The notes under the pieces were generated by a model. The model had not been told where the DNA came from. It did no database searches and worked only from the letters and a program-made list of their open reading frames with translations. Position numbers and translations under genes: made by a program. A DNA stretch of 64,000 nt from assembly GCF_001656035.1 (NCBI RefSeq), contig NZ_CP010029.1, positions 420,410 to 484,409 of the forward strand, given 5' to 3'. This document shows, in pieces, positions 51,548-63,487 of this stretch (within the stretch, counting starts at the first letter, position 1; each line of letters starts with the position of its first letter). The stretch comes from Yersinia entomophaga (GTDB taxonomy: Bacteria > Pseudomonadota > Gammaproteobacteria > Enterobacterales > Enterobacteriaceae).

Positions 51548-52614
51548 TACAGCACTCCTTTCGAGCTTGGCAGCGTATTGCCTTCGACGCGAATGGCCTG
51601 ACGCAGCGTGCGGCCAAAGACCTTAAACAAACTCTCAACTCGGTGGTGATCGTTGCGACCTTTGGTTTTCAGGTGCAGGGTACAGGCCATGGCGTAAGAC
51701 AGCGAACGGAAGAAGTGCTCAACCATTTCGGTGCTTAAATCCCCAACGCGCTGATAATTAAATTCGGCTTTATATTCCAGATGCGGGCGGCCTGAGATAT
51801 CCAGTGCGCAGCGCGCCAGACATTCGTCCATCGGTAGTACAAAACCGAAACGGCCAATACCACGTTTGTCACCCAGCGCACTGTTAATGGCTTCACCTAG
51901 CGCTAATGCGGTGTCTTCCACGGTGTGGTGATCGTCGATATAAAGATCGCCGCTAACCTGAATATCCATACGGAATCCGCCGTGGGTGGCTATCTGATCC
52001 AACATATGATCGAAGAAACCTACGCCAGTTTTGATTTTGCTGCCACCTTCCCGATCCAGCCACACGTTCACATCAATGGCCGTTTCTTTGGTCACGCGGT
52101 TAACGTGAGCGTGGCGATCTCGCTGAGTCAACTGTTTGGCTATCTGTGACCAGTTCAGACCATCACGTTGATAGCGCAGTCCACTGATGCCCATATTTTC
52201 GGCCAGCTGTAGATCGGTTTCTCTATCGCCAATCACATAGCTATTGGCTCCGTTCATCACGCCGTCGGTCAAATAGTTTTCTACCAGTGCCGTCTTAGGC
52301 TTGCGACAGGCGCAGTTATCTGCCGGGAGGTGCGGACAAATTAAGACGTCTTCGAAGTGGATGCCTTGGGAAGTAAAAATCTGCATCATCAAACTGTGCG
52401 GCGGATCGAAGGATTCCTGAGGGAAACTGTCCGTTCCCAGTCCATCCTGATTAGTGATCATCACCAGTTTGTAACCGGCTTTTTGCAGAGCCAGCAGAGC
52501 AGGTATCACTTCCGGTTCCAGCGCCAGTTTATCCAGCCGATCAACCTGATAGTCTTCTGGCGGTTCAGCAATCAGGGTGCCGTCGCGGTCAATAAAAAGA
52601 AATTTCTGGCTCAT
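51547..52614 (-). CDS. hisB: bifunctional HisB (histidinol-phosphatase and IGP dehydratase)
   Basis: HisB performs histidine steps 6 and 8. From the ATG at 52614 it has 355 residues, as in E. coli; an in-frame upstream ATG at 52656 adds a non-conserved stretch overlapping hisC. The N-terminal HAD phosphatase (about 1-165) has [15 protein letters not shown] (catalytic Asp pair) and the zinc loop [15 protein letters not shown]. The C-terminal IGP dehydratase (about 167-355) has [18 protein letters not shown] and [14 protein letters not shown] with the metal His residues. AGGGAAC lies before the chosen ATG. It ends at the hisH start. Confidence 0.97.
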
Positions 52615-52624
52615 AACGTTCCCT

Positions 52625-55056
<2,432 letters not shown>

Positions 55057-55059
55057 GGT

Positions 55060-55959
55060 TTACTCCATCATCTTTTCAATAGGAAGGACCAAAATAGAGC
55101 TGGCGCCCAGTGCTTTTAGTTTCTCCATGGTTTCCCAGAACAGGGTTTCGCTACTAACCATGTGCATGGCTACGCGGCTTTTATCACCGGCCAATGGCAG
55201 AATCGTTGGGCGTTCGGCGCCTGGAAGTAGGGTAATGATTTCATCCAGACGTTCGCTCGGCGCGTGCATCATGATGTATTTCGATTCTCGAGCTTGAATA
55301 ACGCCTTGAATTCGGGTCATCAGTCGGTCGATTAGCTGCTGTTTAGCTTCTGGCATTTCGCCATCTCGTTGAATCAAACAGGCTTTTGAACGATAAATTA
55401 CTTCTACTTCTCGCAGCCCGTTGGCTTCCAATGTTGCACCGGTAGAGACTAAATCGCAGATGGCATCGGCCAGACCCGCGCGGGGAGCCACTTCAACGGA
55501 GCCATTCAGTAAACAGGATTTAAAACGGACGCCTTGTTTATCAAGGTATTGCTTTAGCAGGTGCGGGTAAGAGGTGGCAATTCGGCTATTTTGCAAGCAT
55601 TGTGGGCCGCTATATTCCGCATCCAGCGGGGTCGCCAGAGACAGGCGGCAAGTACCAAAATCCAGGCGGCGCAGGGTAAAGTAACGAGGATCTTCCCCTT
55701 GGGCGCGGCGGTTAAGTAATTCTTCTTCCAGTACGTTTTCGCCAATAATGCCCAAATCGACTACGCCGTCCATAACCAGACCGGGGATATCGTCATCGCG
55801 AACGCGCAGGATATCGATAGGCATGTTCTCTGCGAAGGCAATCAGGCGCTGTTGTTGCAGGTTGATTTTGATACCGCAGCGTGACAGCAGTTCTTGGGAA
55901 TCTTCGCTCAGGCGGCCTGATTTCTGCATTGCGATACGTAAACGTGTTTTATCTAACAT
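55060..55959 (-). CDS. hisG: ATP phosphoribosyltransferase HisG
   Basis: HisG condenses ATP and PRPP, the first and feedback-controlled step of histidine synthesis. It is the long form: from the ATG at 55959, 299 residues, as in E. coli. It begins [20 protein letters not shown] and has [43 protein letters not shown] and ISTGATL-type [16 protein letters not shown] (the PRPP site). The C-terminal ACT-like regulatory domain (about 225-299) binds histidine. An in-frame ATG at 55971 lies inside the leader and is less likely. It is the first structural gene after the attenuator at 56007. Confidence 0.97.
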   Translation of the reverse strand: MLDKTRLRIAMQKSGRLSEDSQELLSRCGIKINLQQQRLIAFAENMPIDILRVRDDDIPGLVMDGVVDLGIIGENVLEEELLNRRAQGEDPRYFTLRRLDFGTCRLSLATPLDAEYSGPQCLQNSRIATSYPHLLKQYLDKQGVRFKSCLLNGSVEVAPRAGLADAICDLVSTGATLEANGLREVEVIYRSKACLIQRDGEMPEAKQQLIDRLMTRIQGVIQARESKYIMMHAPSERLDEIITLLPGAERPTILPLAGDKSRVAMHMVSSETLFWETMEKLKALGASSILVLPIEKMME

Positions 55960-56006
55960 GGTAAACCTCATAACTTATTCATTTAAATTCAAAAGTTTTG
56001 GGCAAC

Positions 56007-56042
56007 AAAAAAGCCCTCGGAAGATGATCTTCCGAGGGCTTT
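56007..56042 (-). terminator. his attenuator terminator
   Basis: AAGCCCTCGGAAGAT (56011-56025) and ATCTTCCGAGGGCTT (56027-56041) are perfect inverted copies of 15 bases. On the minus strand the stem is followed by six Ts. It lies 48 bases before the hisG start and downstream of hisL, the classic attenuator position. Confidence 0.95.
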
Positions 56043-56064
56043 CTTTAATGCGTTCTTACGCCAC

Positions 56065-56091
56065 CTGGAAGATTCGTTAACCGTCTTCCAG
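56065..56091 (-). promoter_or_regulatory. alternative hairpin of the his leader
   Basis: CTGGAAGA (56065-56072) pairs with TCTTCCAG (56084-56091). The GGAAGA/TCTTCC bases also occur in the terminator stem at 56007-56042, so the two structures can compete, as needed for attenuation. Confidence 0.75.
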
Positions 56092-56110
56092 CACACATCG
56101 GCCTGTCAGA

Positions 56111-56158
56111 CTAGTCAGGATGATGGTGATGATGGTGATTAAATTGAACGCGATTCAT
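56111..56158 (-). CDS. hisL: his operon leader peptide HisL
   Basis: A 15-residue peptide, [15 protein letters not shown], with six consecutive His codons. E. coli HisL is [16 protein letters not shown] with seven. Ribosome stalling at the His codons when charged tRNA-His is scarce prevents the terminator at 56007 from forming and lets hisG be read. One His codon fewer than in E. coli is the only clear difference. Confidence 0.97.
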
Positions 56159-56202
56159 AATGGTTTCTCACTTGGGGTTATGGACTCGCTGCCGATAACC
56201 AG

Positions 56203-56231
56203 AATTTGTAAAGTATCGTTTGCTCTGTCAA
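56203..56231 (-). promoter_or_regulatory. his operon promoter
   Basis: On the minus strand a perfect -35 TTGACA lies at 56226-56231, with a -10 candidate, CAAATT or TACAAA, at 56203-56210 and spacing of 15-17 bases. This is 45 bases before the hisL ATG. Confidence 0.65.
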
Positions 56232-56507
56232 TCAACCTAAACTATCTGATGATGTGAAAGCAATCTTTTTTTATTAAGATGATTTTATTTCACGCATGAT
56301 AACCCATGTGGTTCGGGGCTATCCTCTTATTCAGATGAATCATTGCTGGCGTGGAATTTGTAAGCCGTATATTTAGCTTGTTACGCCTTGGTATTATCCT
56401 GATTTGAGGGTAATTTGGCATGATGAATGGAAGACGACTCGGCCGTAGCCCAATGGCTTAGGAGCCTGAGCCATGAGTTTTTACTGCACAGGCAGGAGAG
56501 CAGATTG

Positions 56508-57335
56508 ATGAAAAAGGTCGCTATCATAGGTTTAGGCTGGTTGGGAATGCCGTTGGCCCAGTCCTTGCTGCGGCGTGGCATTCAGGTGGTAGGGAGCAAA
56601 ACAACGCCTGACGGTGTAGATGCAGCCCGCATGAGCGGTATTGAGTGTTATCAGTTGGTTCTGACGCCGGAGCTGATTTGTGATCCGGAAGATTTACCAC
56701 ATCTTTTCGATGCTGACGCCTTGGTCGTGACCTTGCCCGCTAGCCGCACCGCAGAGGGGGGCGAAAACTATTTTCTGGCGGTGCAGCAGGTGGTTGATAG
56801 TGCTCTGGTTTATGGTATTCCACGCATTATTTTCACCAGTTCCACCTCGGTTTATGGAGATACCGTTGGAAAAGTGAAAGAAGATTCGCCGCTGAATCCG
56901 GTTTCGGTGGCGGGGAAAACGCTGGTGGAATTAGAGCAATGGCTGCATCGATTGCCCCATACTTCTGTTGATATTCTTCGGCTTGCCGGATTGGTGGGCA
57001 ATGAACGTCATCCGGGGCGTTTCCTGGCGGGAAAAACGGGCGTAAAAGGCGGTTCGCAAGGAGTGAATCTGGTTCATCAGGATGACGTGATCGCTGCCAT
57101 TGAACTGCTGCTGAAGTTACCCAAAGGCGGACATACTTACAATTTATGTGCGCCTAAGCATCCGGCCAAAAAAGATTTTTACCCTGAGTTTGCCCGAACA
57201 TTGCAACTCGCACCACCGGAGTTTGCTGCTGAAGAGGAAGAGCAGCCCAGCCGTCTGGTTGACGGTAGCCGGATATGCAGCGAACTGGGGTTTGAGTACA
57301 CTTATCCGGATCCAGAAAGAATGCCGGTAAGCTAG
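56508..57335 (+). CDS. yeeZ: NAD(P)-binding Rossmann protein YeeZ
   Basis: The protein has 275 residues from the ATG at 56508, which follows GGAG; E. coli YeeZ has 274. It begins MKKVAIIGLGWLGMPLAQSL, a GxGxxG nucleotide-binding motif, and shows an extended-SDR epimerase/dehydratase-like fold: IIFTSSTSVYGD (with a Ser-x10-Tyr-like pair) and ILRLAGLVGNERHPGRFLAG. The substrate is unknown. The gene is divergent from hisL, as in E. coli. Confidence 0.93.
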   Translation: MKKVAIIGLGWLGMPLAQSLLRRGIQVVGSKTTPDGVDAARMSGIECYQLVLTPELICDPEDLPHLFDADALVVTLPASRTAEGGENYFLAVQQVVDSALVYGIPRIIFTSSTSVYGDTVGKVKEDSPLNPVSVAGKTLVELEQWLHRLPHTSVDILRLAGLVGNERHPGRFLAGKTGVKGGSQGVNLVHQDDVIAAIELLLKLPKGGHTYNLCAPKHPAKKDFYPEFARTLQLAPPEFAAEEEEQPSRLVDGSRICSELGFEYTYPDPERMPVS

Positions 57336-57442
57336 TCGTTAGTGTGAAACGGTGTGGGGATCGGATTTCGGTTTGCAGTCGTTTGGTTAATCTTGAACTG
57401 GATGATATCAACCGAAATCTGATCCTTTTGACAGAGTAAAAT

Positions 57443-58063
57443 TCAGCTTAATCCAATCTCGATCACTTGCTTAAACGCCGGACGCTGGCTGATTTGCTGA
57501 TACCAACGTGCCAGATGCGGATGGTGGCTGCGTTCGATCGGTAAATTGAACCAGGCATAAGCGATGCAACCCAGAGGAATGTCTCCGACACCAAAGTGTT
57601 GGCCAGATAAATAAGGCTGTTTTTCCAATTCGCCGTTTGCAATCCCCATCAGAGCATCCCATTCTTTTATGCCCTGCTGAATCTTCTGTTTATCCTGCTG
57701 TTCCGGCGGAGTTCGTACCAAACCAACAAATGCAGCTTTGAACGGAGCGGCTAAAGCCTGAGCCCAATCCATCCATTTTTCTGCGCTGGCACGCTGTTGG
57801 ATGTCTGCTAGGTAAAGTGTGCTCTTTTCGCCGTATTTCAATGCAATATAGCGGACGATCGTGTTAGATTCCCACAAAATAAAGTCGCCGTCTTGCAGGC
57901 AGGGAATCAGCCCGTTAGGGTTTAGTGAACGGTAATTTGGGTCGTCCAGCTTGCCAAATTTGCCGCCGGCATCAATTTGCTGATATTCAATGCCCAATTC
58001 TTCCAGACACCACAATACTTTTTTTACGTTGGTGGAATTGTTTCTACCCCATACTGTCAACAT
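57443..58063 (-). CDS. glutathione S-transferase, GstB-like
   Basis: The protein has 206 residues with an N-terminal thioredoxin-like domain (about 1-80: MLTVWGRNNSTNVKKVLWCL, LNPNGLIPCLQDGDFILWES, with the glutathione-binding ES motif) and a helical C-terminal domain (about 88-206). WGRNNSTNVKKVL and VRTPPEQQD resemble E. coli GstB (YliJ), which acts on bromoacetate and similar electrophiles; orthology is likely but not proven. It converges on yeeZ and stands 55 bases after the HAD gene on the same strand. Confidence 0.9.
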   Translation of the reverse strand: MLTVWGRNNSTNVKKVLWCLEELGIEYQQIDAGGKFGKLDDPNYRSLNPNGLIPCLQDGDFILWESNTIVRYIALKYGEKSTLYLADIQQRASAEKWMDWAQALAAPFKAAFVGLVRTPPEQQDKQKIQQGIKEWDALMGIANGELEKQPYLSGQHFGVGDIPLGCIAYAWFNLPIERSHHPHLARWYQQISQRPAFKQVIEIGLS

Positions 58064-58117
58064 TGATTCCTCACTTATTGACCTGAATGATTCGGTATAA
58101 TCGAAGTGTTATCGTCA

Positions 58118-58822
58118 CTATAAGCCGGTTTCATAGCCTAAAGAAGTATGATTGTGTATCAAATACTCACCGTGCCAATGAGCGATATTCCATTCGTTGA
58201 GAATGGCGAGATCTGCCAATTGGTTATTGGGATTGATAACCGTCGCGTAATCTACAAACTCCAACATTGGCCTATCGTTTATTGAGTCGCTGTAGCCATA
58301 AGTATTGGAAAAACAGAGAGGTGGCGAGTTTTTCAGCCACTCATTGATGCGCGCAACCTTACCTTCGCGAAAAGTGAGTACGCCGTAGGTATCTCCGGTA
58401 ATCCGGTTATCTTCCAGCGCGACACCAATGGCCAACGCAGTATCGGCGCCTAATTGGCGAGCAATAGGTGCGACTAAATGCTCGCCGCTGGCCGAGATAA
58501 TCAGAATATGATCTCCCCGCTGTCGATGCCAATCCAACTGCTCCTGCGCCTGCGGATATACTCGCGGCAAAATTTCCTGCTGAATAAAACTTTCAACCCA
58601 ACCTGTCACTTCTTGTATGGAATAGCCGACTAGCGGAGCCAGCGTGGCGTGCATGTAACATTCCATGGAAAGCTGACCGCGATAATAATCCTGCATCAAT
58701 TCCTGTTCTTTTTTTAGCAAAGACAGCGGAGCCCGTTTTTTCGCCACTAACCAGCGCAACCACAGGCTGGCACTGTCTTCACAAATCAAGGTTTCATCTA
58801 AATCAAATAAGGCCAGGTCCAT
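58118..58822 (-). CDS. HAD-IB family phosphatase
   Basis: The protein has 234 residues. Motif I, LFDLDETLICEDSASLWLRW, holds the catalytic Asp pair near residues 6-8; motif II is the Ser in HILIISASGEHL near 108; then there is a Lys in FREGKVARINEW and motif IV in YGYSDSINDRPML near 178. This is the phosphoserine-phosphatase-like HAD subclass IB. Substrates of relatives include phosphoserine and lipid phosphates; this one is unknown. A possible 34-residue ORF lies 28 bases upstream on the same strand. Confidence 0.88.
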   Translation of the reverse strand: MDLALFDLDETLICEDSASLWLRWLVAKKRAPLSLLKKEQELMQDYYRGQLSMECYMHATLAPLVGYSIQEVTGWVESFIQQEILPRVYPQAQEQLDWHRQRGDHILIISASGEHLVAPIARQLGADTALAIGVALEDNRITGDTYGVLTFREGKVARINEWLKNSPPLCFSNTYGYSDSINDRPMLEFVDYATVINPNNQLADLAILNEWNIAHWHGEYLIHNHTSLGYETGL

Positions 58823-58850
58823 GGACTACCTCTCAATGCAATTATGACTG

Positions 58851-58955
58851 TTAAAGCGTGGCACTGTCGGGGGGATGAGCCTGGGCCAGGAACAACCACA
58901 GTGACAAAGCCATTAACCGTAAAGTAATCCGGTGAATGAATACTGAGTAGCGCAT
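58851..58955 (-). CDS. candidate 34-residue small membrane peptide
   Basis: An ORF encodes a peptide starting MRYSVFIHRITLRLMALSLW and ending LFLAQAHPPDSATL: a basic amphipathic start, one hydrophobic stretch (about 13-26) and a short polar end. AGGTGG precedes the ATG by about nine bases. Its stop is 28 bases before the ATG of the HAD phosphatase, so it could be a translated leader or a small partner protein. I do not recognise it. An overlapping longer frame in another phase (58798-59178) is a rival but reads like noise. Confidence 0.42.
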   Translation of the reverse strand: MRYSVFIHRITLRLMALSLWLFLAQAHPPDSATL

Positions 58956-59432
58956 TGAATACACCACCTAAGAGTAAACGAAACCGCTGTTTCCTATGGC
59001 TTAGGTAATGGGTTACGGCAAAAGATTTGCTGTCTTCAATCTGTCCTTCGGCGGAAAAAGAGACAAAGAATAAGTCAAAAATGTGACCGTTTAATGGCGA
59101 AAAGCGGCATTTCGAAGGATTTTCACGGATATTCTTTACTCTTTCCGCGCACATCATTCGCCGTGAAAGAAATAACATAGAACCTAAAGATATTGGTGGC
59201 GGGCAGATTTTGCGTGTTAATTGTATATATCGTTTGGATATAGATTGTTAAGTAGATAGACGAGAATGCTCTTAATGAGAGGCGATTTTTACTCCACAAG
59301 AACCTTGTCGTCAGTCTGTTTTCCCCACAGCTTAGGAGCAGATTATGTTTGTTATTCGTTTGTATTGTTGTCCGGTATTCATGGGTTCTGAGCAGGATAA
59401 AACGCGGAATAATCATACTATCGGAGTAAAAA
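58956..59432. other. 477-base intergenic region before the oxygenase operon
   Basis: The stretch has promoter-like A+T tracts near 59215-59260 and a T-rich stem-loop-free region, but no ORF I trust. It separates the minus-strand HAD unit from the plus-strand operon at 59433. No riboswitch or MetJ box array was recognised. Confidence 0.4.
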
Positions 59433-60473
59433 ATGAGTCGCCAACCAACCTCTTACCGTCTACCTCTTCTGGATCTGTCTCAGCTTAAGCGCGGAGAAAC
59501 GCAGCGCCAGGCATTTTTGACCGAATTACGCCATGCTGCGCGAGATATTGGCTTTTTCTACCTGACCGGACACGGAGTCGATCCCGAGCTGTCACGGCAA
59601 ATTCAGAACCTTTCCCGACGTTTCTTTAACTTACCCACCGCCGATAAACTGGCGGTGGAGATGGTGCATTCCCCTCATTTTCGCGGATATAACCGAGCCG
59701 CTTCGGAGCTGACCCGCGGGCAACCAGACTGGCGCGAACAGTTTGATATCGGCGCGGAGCGTTCACCTTTGGAACTGCGTCCGGAAACGCCCGGTTGGGC
59801 GCGTTTACAGGGGCCAAATCAGTGGCCGCCAGCTTTGCCGGAATTGAAGCCTCTATTGCTACAATGGCAAGCAGAGATGACTCAAATGGCGCTGCATTTG
59901 CTACAGGCTTTTGCGCTGGCGTTGGAACTGGACGAACACGCTTTTGATGAGCTTTATGGCGATAAACCTAATGAGCATATCAAACTGATTCGCTATCCGG
60001 GGCGGGAAACTACCCAAAGCGGGCAGGGGGTGGGCGCTCATAAGGATTCAGGCTTCCTGAGTTTCTTGCTACAGGATCACCAAAAGGGGTTGCAGGTTGA
60101 GGTGGAAGACGGCTTATGGATTGATGCCGAGCCGTTGGAAAACACTTTTGTTGTCAACATCGGTGAGTTGCTGGAGCTGGCGACCAACGGTTATCTGCGC
60201 GCCACTGTGCATCGGGTTGAAACGCCGCCGGCGGGTGTCGATCGTCTGTCTATTGCCTTTTTCCTTGGGGCGCGTCTGGATGCAGTGGTGCCCTTGTATC
60301 AGTTGCCCGAACATTTGGCGGCTGAGGCCAACGGTCCCGCTAGCGATCCGCTCAACCCGCTATTTCGGGACGTCGGCGTTAACTATTTGAAAGGGCGCTT
60401 ACGTTCCCATCCTGATGTAGCTCAACGCTACTACCCGGATGTGTTAGCCGCTGCCGAACTAACGATAGCTTAA
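59433..60473 (+). CDS. isopenicillin N synthase-like Fe(II)/2-oxoglutarate oxygenase
   Basis: The 346-residue protein has an N-terminal DIOX_N-like domain (about 10-130: RLPLLDLSQL, DIGFFYLTGHGVD) and a C-terminal double-stranded beta-helix (about 190-300). The iron triad is visible: His and Asp in GVGAHKDSGFL (about residue 200) and the distal His in ATVHRVETP (about 256). The Arg-x-Ser that binds 2-oxoglutarate is in RLSIAFF (about 270). So it is a hydroxylase or related oxidase of the 2OG-Fe(II) superfamily. GGAG precedes the ATG. It is the first gene before a MetQ/N/I-type importer, suggesting oxidation of the imported compound. The substrate is unknown. Confidence 0.9.
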   Translation: MSRQPTSYRLPLLDLSQLKRGETQRQAFLTELRHAARDIGFFYLTGHGVDPELSRQIQNLSRRFFNLPTADKLAVEMVHSPHFRGYNRAASELTRGQPDWREQFDIGAERSPLELRPETPGWARLQGPNQWPPALPELKPLLLQWQAEMTQMALHLLQAFALALELDEHAFDELYGDKPNEHIKLIRYPGRETTQSGQGVGAHKDSGFLSFLLQDHQKGLQVEVEDGLWIDAEPLENTFVVNIGELLELATNGYLRATVHRVETPPAGVDRLSIAFFLGARLDAVVPLYQLPEHLAAEANGPASDPLNPLFRDVGVNYLKGRLRSHPDVAQRYYPDVLAAAELTIA

Positions 60474-60515
60474 CCCTATTGCTGATAACCGAATAAATTG
60501 CCTGAGGTAATAACG

Positions 60516-61346
60516 ATGAATAATACGTTTGCAATGGGTTTCGCGCGTACCGCGCTGATCACGACGCTGGCATTTTCCCTTTCTGCTCAAGCTTATGCGG
60601 CAAATGCCTTACGGGTGGCTGCCGATCCGGTGCCTCACGCCGAGATTTTACAGTTTGTGCAGACATTGGATCCGTCGCTGAATCTGAAGGTGATTGAAAT
60701 TCCGAACGGTGTGAATTCTAACGAACTGTTGGCACATGGCGATGTGGATGCCAATTATTTCCAGCATGCGCCTTATCTCCATTCACAGGAACAGGCGCTA
60801 GGGCAAAAATTTGCCATCGTCGCGACGGTTCACGTGGAGCCGCTGGGTATTTATTCCCATAAGTATAAAACTTTCGCCGACGTACCGGAAAAGGGCACGA
60901 TCGCCGTACCCAATAATGTTACTAACCTGAGTCGCGCTCTATATTTATTACAAGATCAGGGTCTTATCACGCTAAAAGCAGGATTTACCGATCCGGCTAA
61001 ACATCAGGCTACGCCGAAGGATATTGCCGGTAATCCCAAGCAATTGAAGGTGCTGGAAATAGAATCGCCGCAGATTCCTCGTTCGCTGGACGATGTTGAT
61101 TTGGCAGTCATTAACGGAAATTACGCGTTAGAGGCGGGGTTAAATCCAGCGAAAGATGCGCTTGGGCTGGAAAAAGCCGCTGGCAATCCTTATGCCAATA
61201 TTCTGGTGACGACGCCTGCCTTAGAAAATGATCAACGTATCAGACAGTTAGTTAGAGATTTACAGTCGCCGCAGGTGGCTAAGTTCATCGCCGAAAAGTA
61301 TGCCGGATCAGTCATCCCTGTGGTCGCCGTGGACAGTAAATCATGA
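60516..61346 (+). CDS. NlpA/MetQ-family periplasmic binding protein
   Basis: The protein has 276 residues. The N-terminal signal peptide is [20 protein letters not shown], with cleavage near AYA-AN. There is no lipobox Cys at this point, unlike MetQ of E. coli, which is a lipoprotein; this one looks soluble and periplasmic. The family pattern [52 protein letters not shown] and [14 protein letters not shown] is clear. MetQ-type proteins bind methionine, but relatives bind other amino acids or sulfur compounds. I chose the ATG at 60516 (TGAGGTAA upstream). Its stop overlaps the next ATG (ATGA). Confidence 0.9.
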   Translation: MNNTFAMGFARTALITTLAFSLSAQAYAANALRVAADPVPHAEILQFVQTLDPSLNLKVIEIPNGVNSNELLAHGDVDANYFQHAPYLHSQEQALGQKFAIVATVHVEPLGIYSHKYKTFADVPEKGTIAVPNNVTNLSRALYLLQDQGLITLKAGFTDPAKHQATPKDIAGNPKQLKVLEIESPQIPRSLDDVDLAVINGNYALEAGLNPAKDALGLEKAAGNPYANILVTTPALENDQRIRQLVRDLQSPQVAKFIAEKYAGSVIPVVAVDSKS

Positions 61347-62329
61347 TCGCCATCGAACGGCTGAGTAAAACCTATCAGCATGCTGGGCAGCCGATGGTTG
61401 CCCTACAGGATATTTCGCTGACGGTGCCTACCGGTTCGGTGTTCGGCATAGTGGGGCGCAGCGGCGCGGGGAAAAGTACCTTAATCCGTTGCTTAAATTT
61501 GTTGGAGCGGCCCAGTTCAGGCCGTATTCAGCTTGATGGCCACGAATTGACCACTCTTGGTGATAAAGCGCTGCGCGTCGAGCGTCAGAATATTGGTATG
61601 ATTTTTCAAAATTTCCATCTGCTGCACTCGCGCAATGTCAGCGACAACGTAGCGGTGCCGCTGGAAATTATCGGCATAGGAAAAACCGAGCGAAAACGGC
61701 GAGTTACCGAGCTGTTGGCGTTGGTCGGATTATTGGATAAAGCCGAGGCTTTTCCCTCCCAGCTTTCCGGCGGGCAAAAACAGCGGGTAGGTATCGCTAG
61801 GGCGTTGGCGGCCAAACCGAATTATCTGCTGTCTGACGAAGCGACCAGCGCGCTTGATCCGGAAACTACCGCTTCTATTCTGGCGTTGCTTAGAAACATT
61901 AATCAGCAATTAGGTTTAACCATAGTGCTGATTACCCATGAACTGGAAGTGGTGAAATCCATCTGTCATTACGCGGCATTGATGGAGAAAGGCCGAGTGA
62001 TTGAAACCGGCGCTATTGCAGATTTGCTGGCTGATCCTGCATCACGCCTTGGAAAATCACTGTTGCCGACCTGCGGCAGCGAGCTGTTGAGCGGTACGCC
62101 GGTAGCGGAATTGACCTTCTTCGATACGTTATTGGCTTCGCCGGTGTTAAGCGCATTGGCGCATCAGCATGCGGTTGGCGTCAGATTGCTGGGCGGCGGC
62201 GTAGAATCTATTGGCGGTCAACGGGTTGGGCGTTTGCAGGTGGATTTTAGTCATCCGGAAGGCGGGTTAAATCTGGCTGAAGTGCTGCAATTTCTAAACG
62301 AACGCGGCGTGAGGGCGGAATTGATATGA
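61343..62329 (+). CDS. MetN-type ABC importer ATPase with NIL domain
   Basis: The protein has 328 residues. The ABC domain (about 1-245) has GRSGAGKST (Walker A, about 39), [16 protein letters not shown] (signature) and [15 protein letters not shown] (Walker B). The C-terminal NIL/C2 domain (about 255-328) is the MetN-type regulatory domain that gives feedback inhibition by substrate. It drives uptake through the permease at 62326. The family is MetN, but the binding protein and the oxygenase partner make methionine itself only one possibility. It overlaps both neighbours by four bases. Confidence 0.93.
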   Translation: MIAIERLSKTYQHAGQPMVALQDISLTVPTGSVFGIVGRSGAGKSTLIRCLNLLERPSSGRIQLDGHELTTLGDKALRVERQNIGMIFQNFHLLHSRNVSDNVAVPLEIIGIGKTERKRRVTELLALVGLLDKAEAFPSQLSGGQKQRVGIARALAAKPNYLLSDEATSALDPETTASILALLRNINQQLGLTIVLITHELEVVKSICHYAALMEKGRVIETGAIADLLADPASRLGKSLLPTCGSELLSGTPVAELTFFDTLLASPVLSALAHQHAVGVRLLGGGVESIGGQRVGRLQVDFSHPEGGLNLAEVLQFLNERGVRAELI

Positions 62330-62997
62330 GTAACGGTATGGATTGGCAGGAATTAGTGGATTTGATCACAAATGCCACCGGTGAGACTTTGTATATGGTG
62401 ATATTGGCCACGTTCTTCACCTTAGTAATCGGTTTACCTTTGGGTATTCTGCTGTTTATATCCCGTAAAGACGGCGTTTTTCCCCTATCGCGTATCAATG
62501 CTTTGATTGGCGCAATCGTGAATCTGGGGCGTTCCATGCCGTTTGTGGTGCTGTTGATCGCGTTGATTCCGGTTACCCGCTGGATCATCGGCACCACGCT
62601 AGGCAGTACGGCGGCAGTGGTGCCTATTACTTTAGGTGCCATTCCTTTTTTTGCCCGCGTAGTCGAAGCGGCATTGGACGAAGTGGATAAAGGGCGTATC
62701 GAAGCGATTTTATCTATGGGCGGTTCGGCGTGGCACGTCATCCAGAAGGTTTTACTGCCGGAGGCTCTACCGGCGCTGTTAGCTGGGGTGACGTTAACGG
62801 TAGTGATGCTGGTGGGATTTTCTTCCATGGCAGGCGTGATAGGCGGCGGCGGACTGGGCGATTTAGCCATTCGCTATGGTTATCAGCGATTTAATAATGA
62901 AGTGATGGTTGCCACCTTAGTGGTACTGGTGATTTTGGTTCAGGGAGTACAAAGTCTGGGCGATCGCTGGGTGAGGTCTTTAGCGCATCGACGCTAA
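62326..62997 (+). CDS. MetI-type ABC importer permease
   Basis: The protein has 223 residues and five membrane segments. [20 protein letters not shown] near residue 65 is the signature of MetI, followed by [18 protein letters not shown] and the EAA-type loop [20 protein letters not shown] (about 125), which contacts the ATPase. [21 protein letters not shown] is also shared with MetI. An in-frame ATG at 62338 would remove four residues. It overlaps the ATPase gene by four bases (ATGA) and is the last gene of the operon. Confidence 0.93.
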   Translation: MSNGMDWQELVDLITNATGETLYMVILATFFTLVIGLPLGILLFISRKDGVFPLSRINALIGAIVNLGRSMPFVVLLIALIPVTRWIIGTTLGSTAAVVPITLGAIPFFARVVEAALDEVDKGRIEAILSMGGSAWHVIQKVLLPEALPALLAGVTLTVVMLVGFSSMAGVIGGGGLGDLAIRYGYQRFNNEVMVATLVVLVILVQGVQSLGDRWVRSLAHRR

Positions 62998-63029
62998 TAT
63001 AACGCGTTTTAACCACTCAAACCCATACC

Positions 63030-63050
63030 AGCCCGCAGGCCACGCGGGCT
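63030..63050 (+). terminator. terminator of the oxygenase-importer operon
   Basis: AGCCCGC (63030-63036) pairs with GCGGGCT (63044-63050), followed by GTTGTATTT, 33 bases after the permease stop. Confidence 0.7.
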
Positions 63051-63083
63051 GTTGTATTTCTCTTATGCTGACACCGCGGCGTT

Positions 63084-63323
63084 TTATTTCCAAAATGGTC
63101 GATTATAGTCACGCTTAATATCACTGCGGCTCATACCAATATCCCGTAGCTGGGTTTCAGTGAGTCTTTGCAGCGTATGCATTGCCAGCCGCCGTTGGTT
63201 CCAATCATACAAAGCATTCCCTATTTTTAGGCTGAAACGCAGTAAAACATTTCGCCGATTTTCTTTATCCTGTGATTGGGGTGAATGGCATTTATCCATC
63301 TGATTATTAACCATATTGCTCAT
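63084..63323 (-). CDS. DUF1127 (YjiS-like) small protein
   Basis: The protein has 79 residues. The C-terminal DUF1127 box is clear: WNQRRLAMHTLQRLTETQLR followed by DIGMSRSDIKRDYNRPFW. The N-terminus is polar and variable. DUF1127 proteins are small, basic and often stress- or nutrient-responsive; some affect RNA turnover and phosphate or carbon use. AAGGAG precedes the ATG at 63323. It is divergent from the MocR-type regulator at 63488. E. coli yjiS and yjiR, a MocR-type gene, are likewise neighbours. Confidence 0.88.
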   Translation of the reverse strand: MSNMVNNQMDKCHSPQSQDKENRRNVLLRFSLKIGNALYDWNQRRLAMHTLQRLTETQLRDIGMSRSDIKRDYNRPFWK

Positions 63324-63487
63324 AGCTCGTGACTCCTTATCGGTGGAATATCAGCATGAGGCTTTGGCTAAAAACATTACAGATGCAAATAGGGACTATT
63401 ATTTCCATACAGATGTGAGATAAATGAACTGAATGGTGAGAAATTGCGCCATCTGTACTGGTTATCAATTTTCAGGTGGTGCTATTT

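Noticed and set aside
58798..59178. 126-codon minus-strand frame overlapping the HAD start
   Set aside because: It overlaps the HAD gene in another phase, with no recognisable domain.
59123..59416. Minus-strand 97-codon frame before the oxygenase operon
   Set aside because: The composition is low in typical coding features, with many Ile, Thr and Asn from A+T-rich DNA, and there is no ribosome site.
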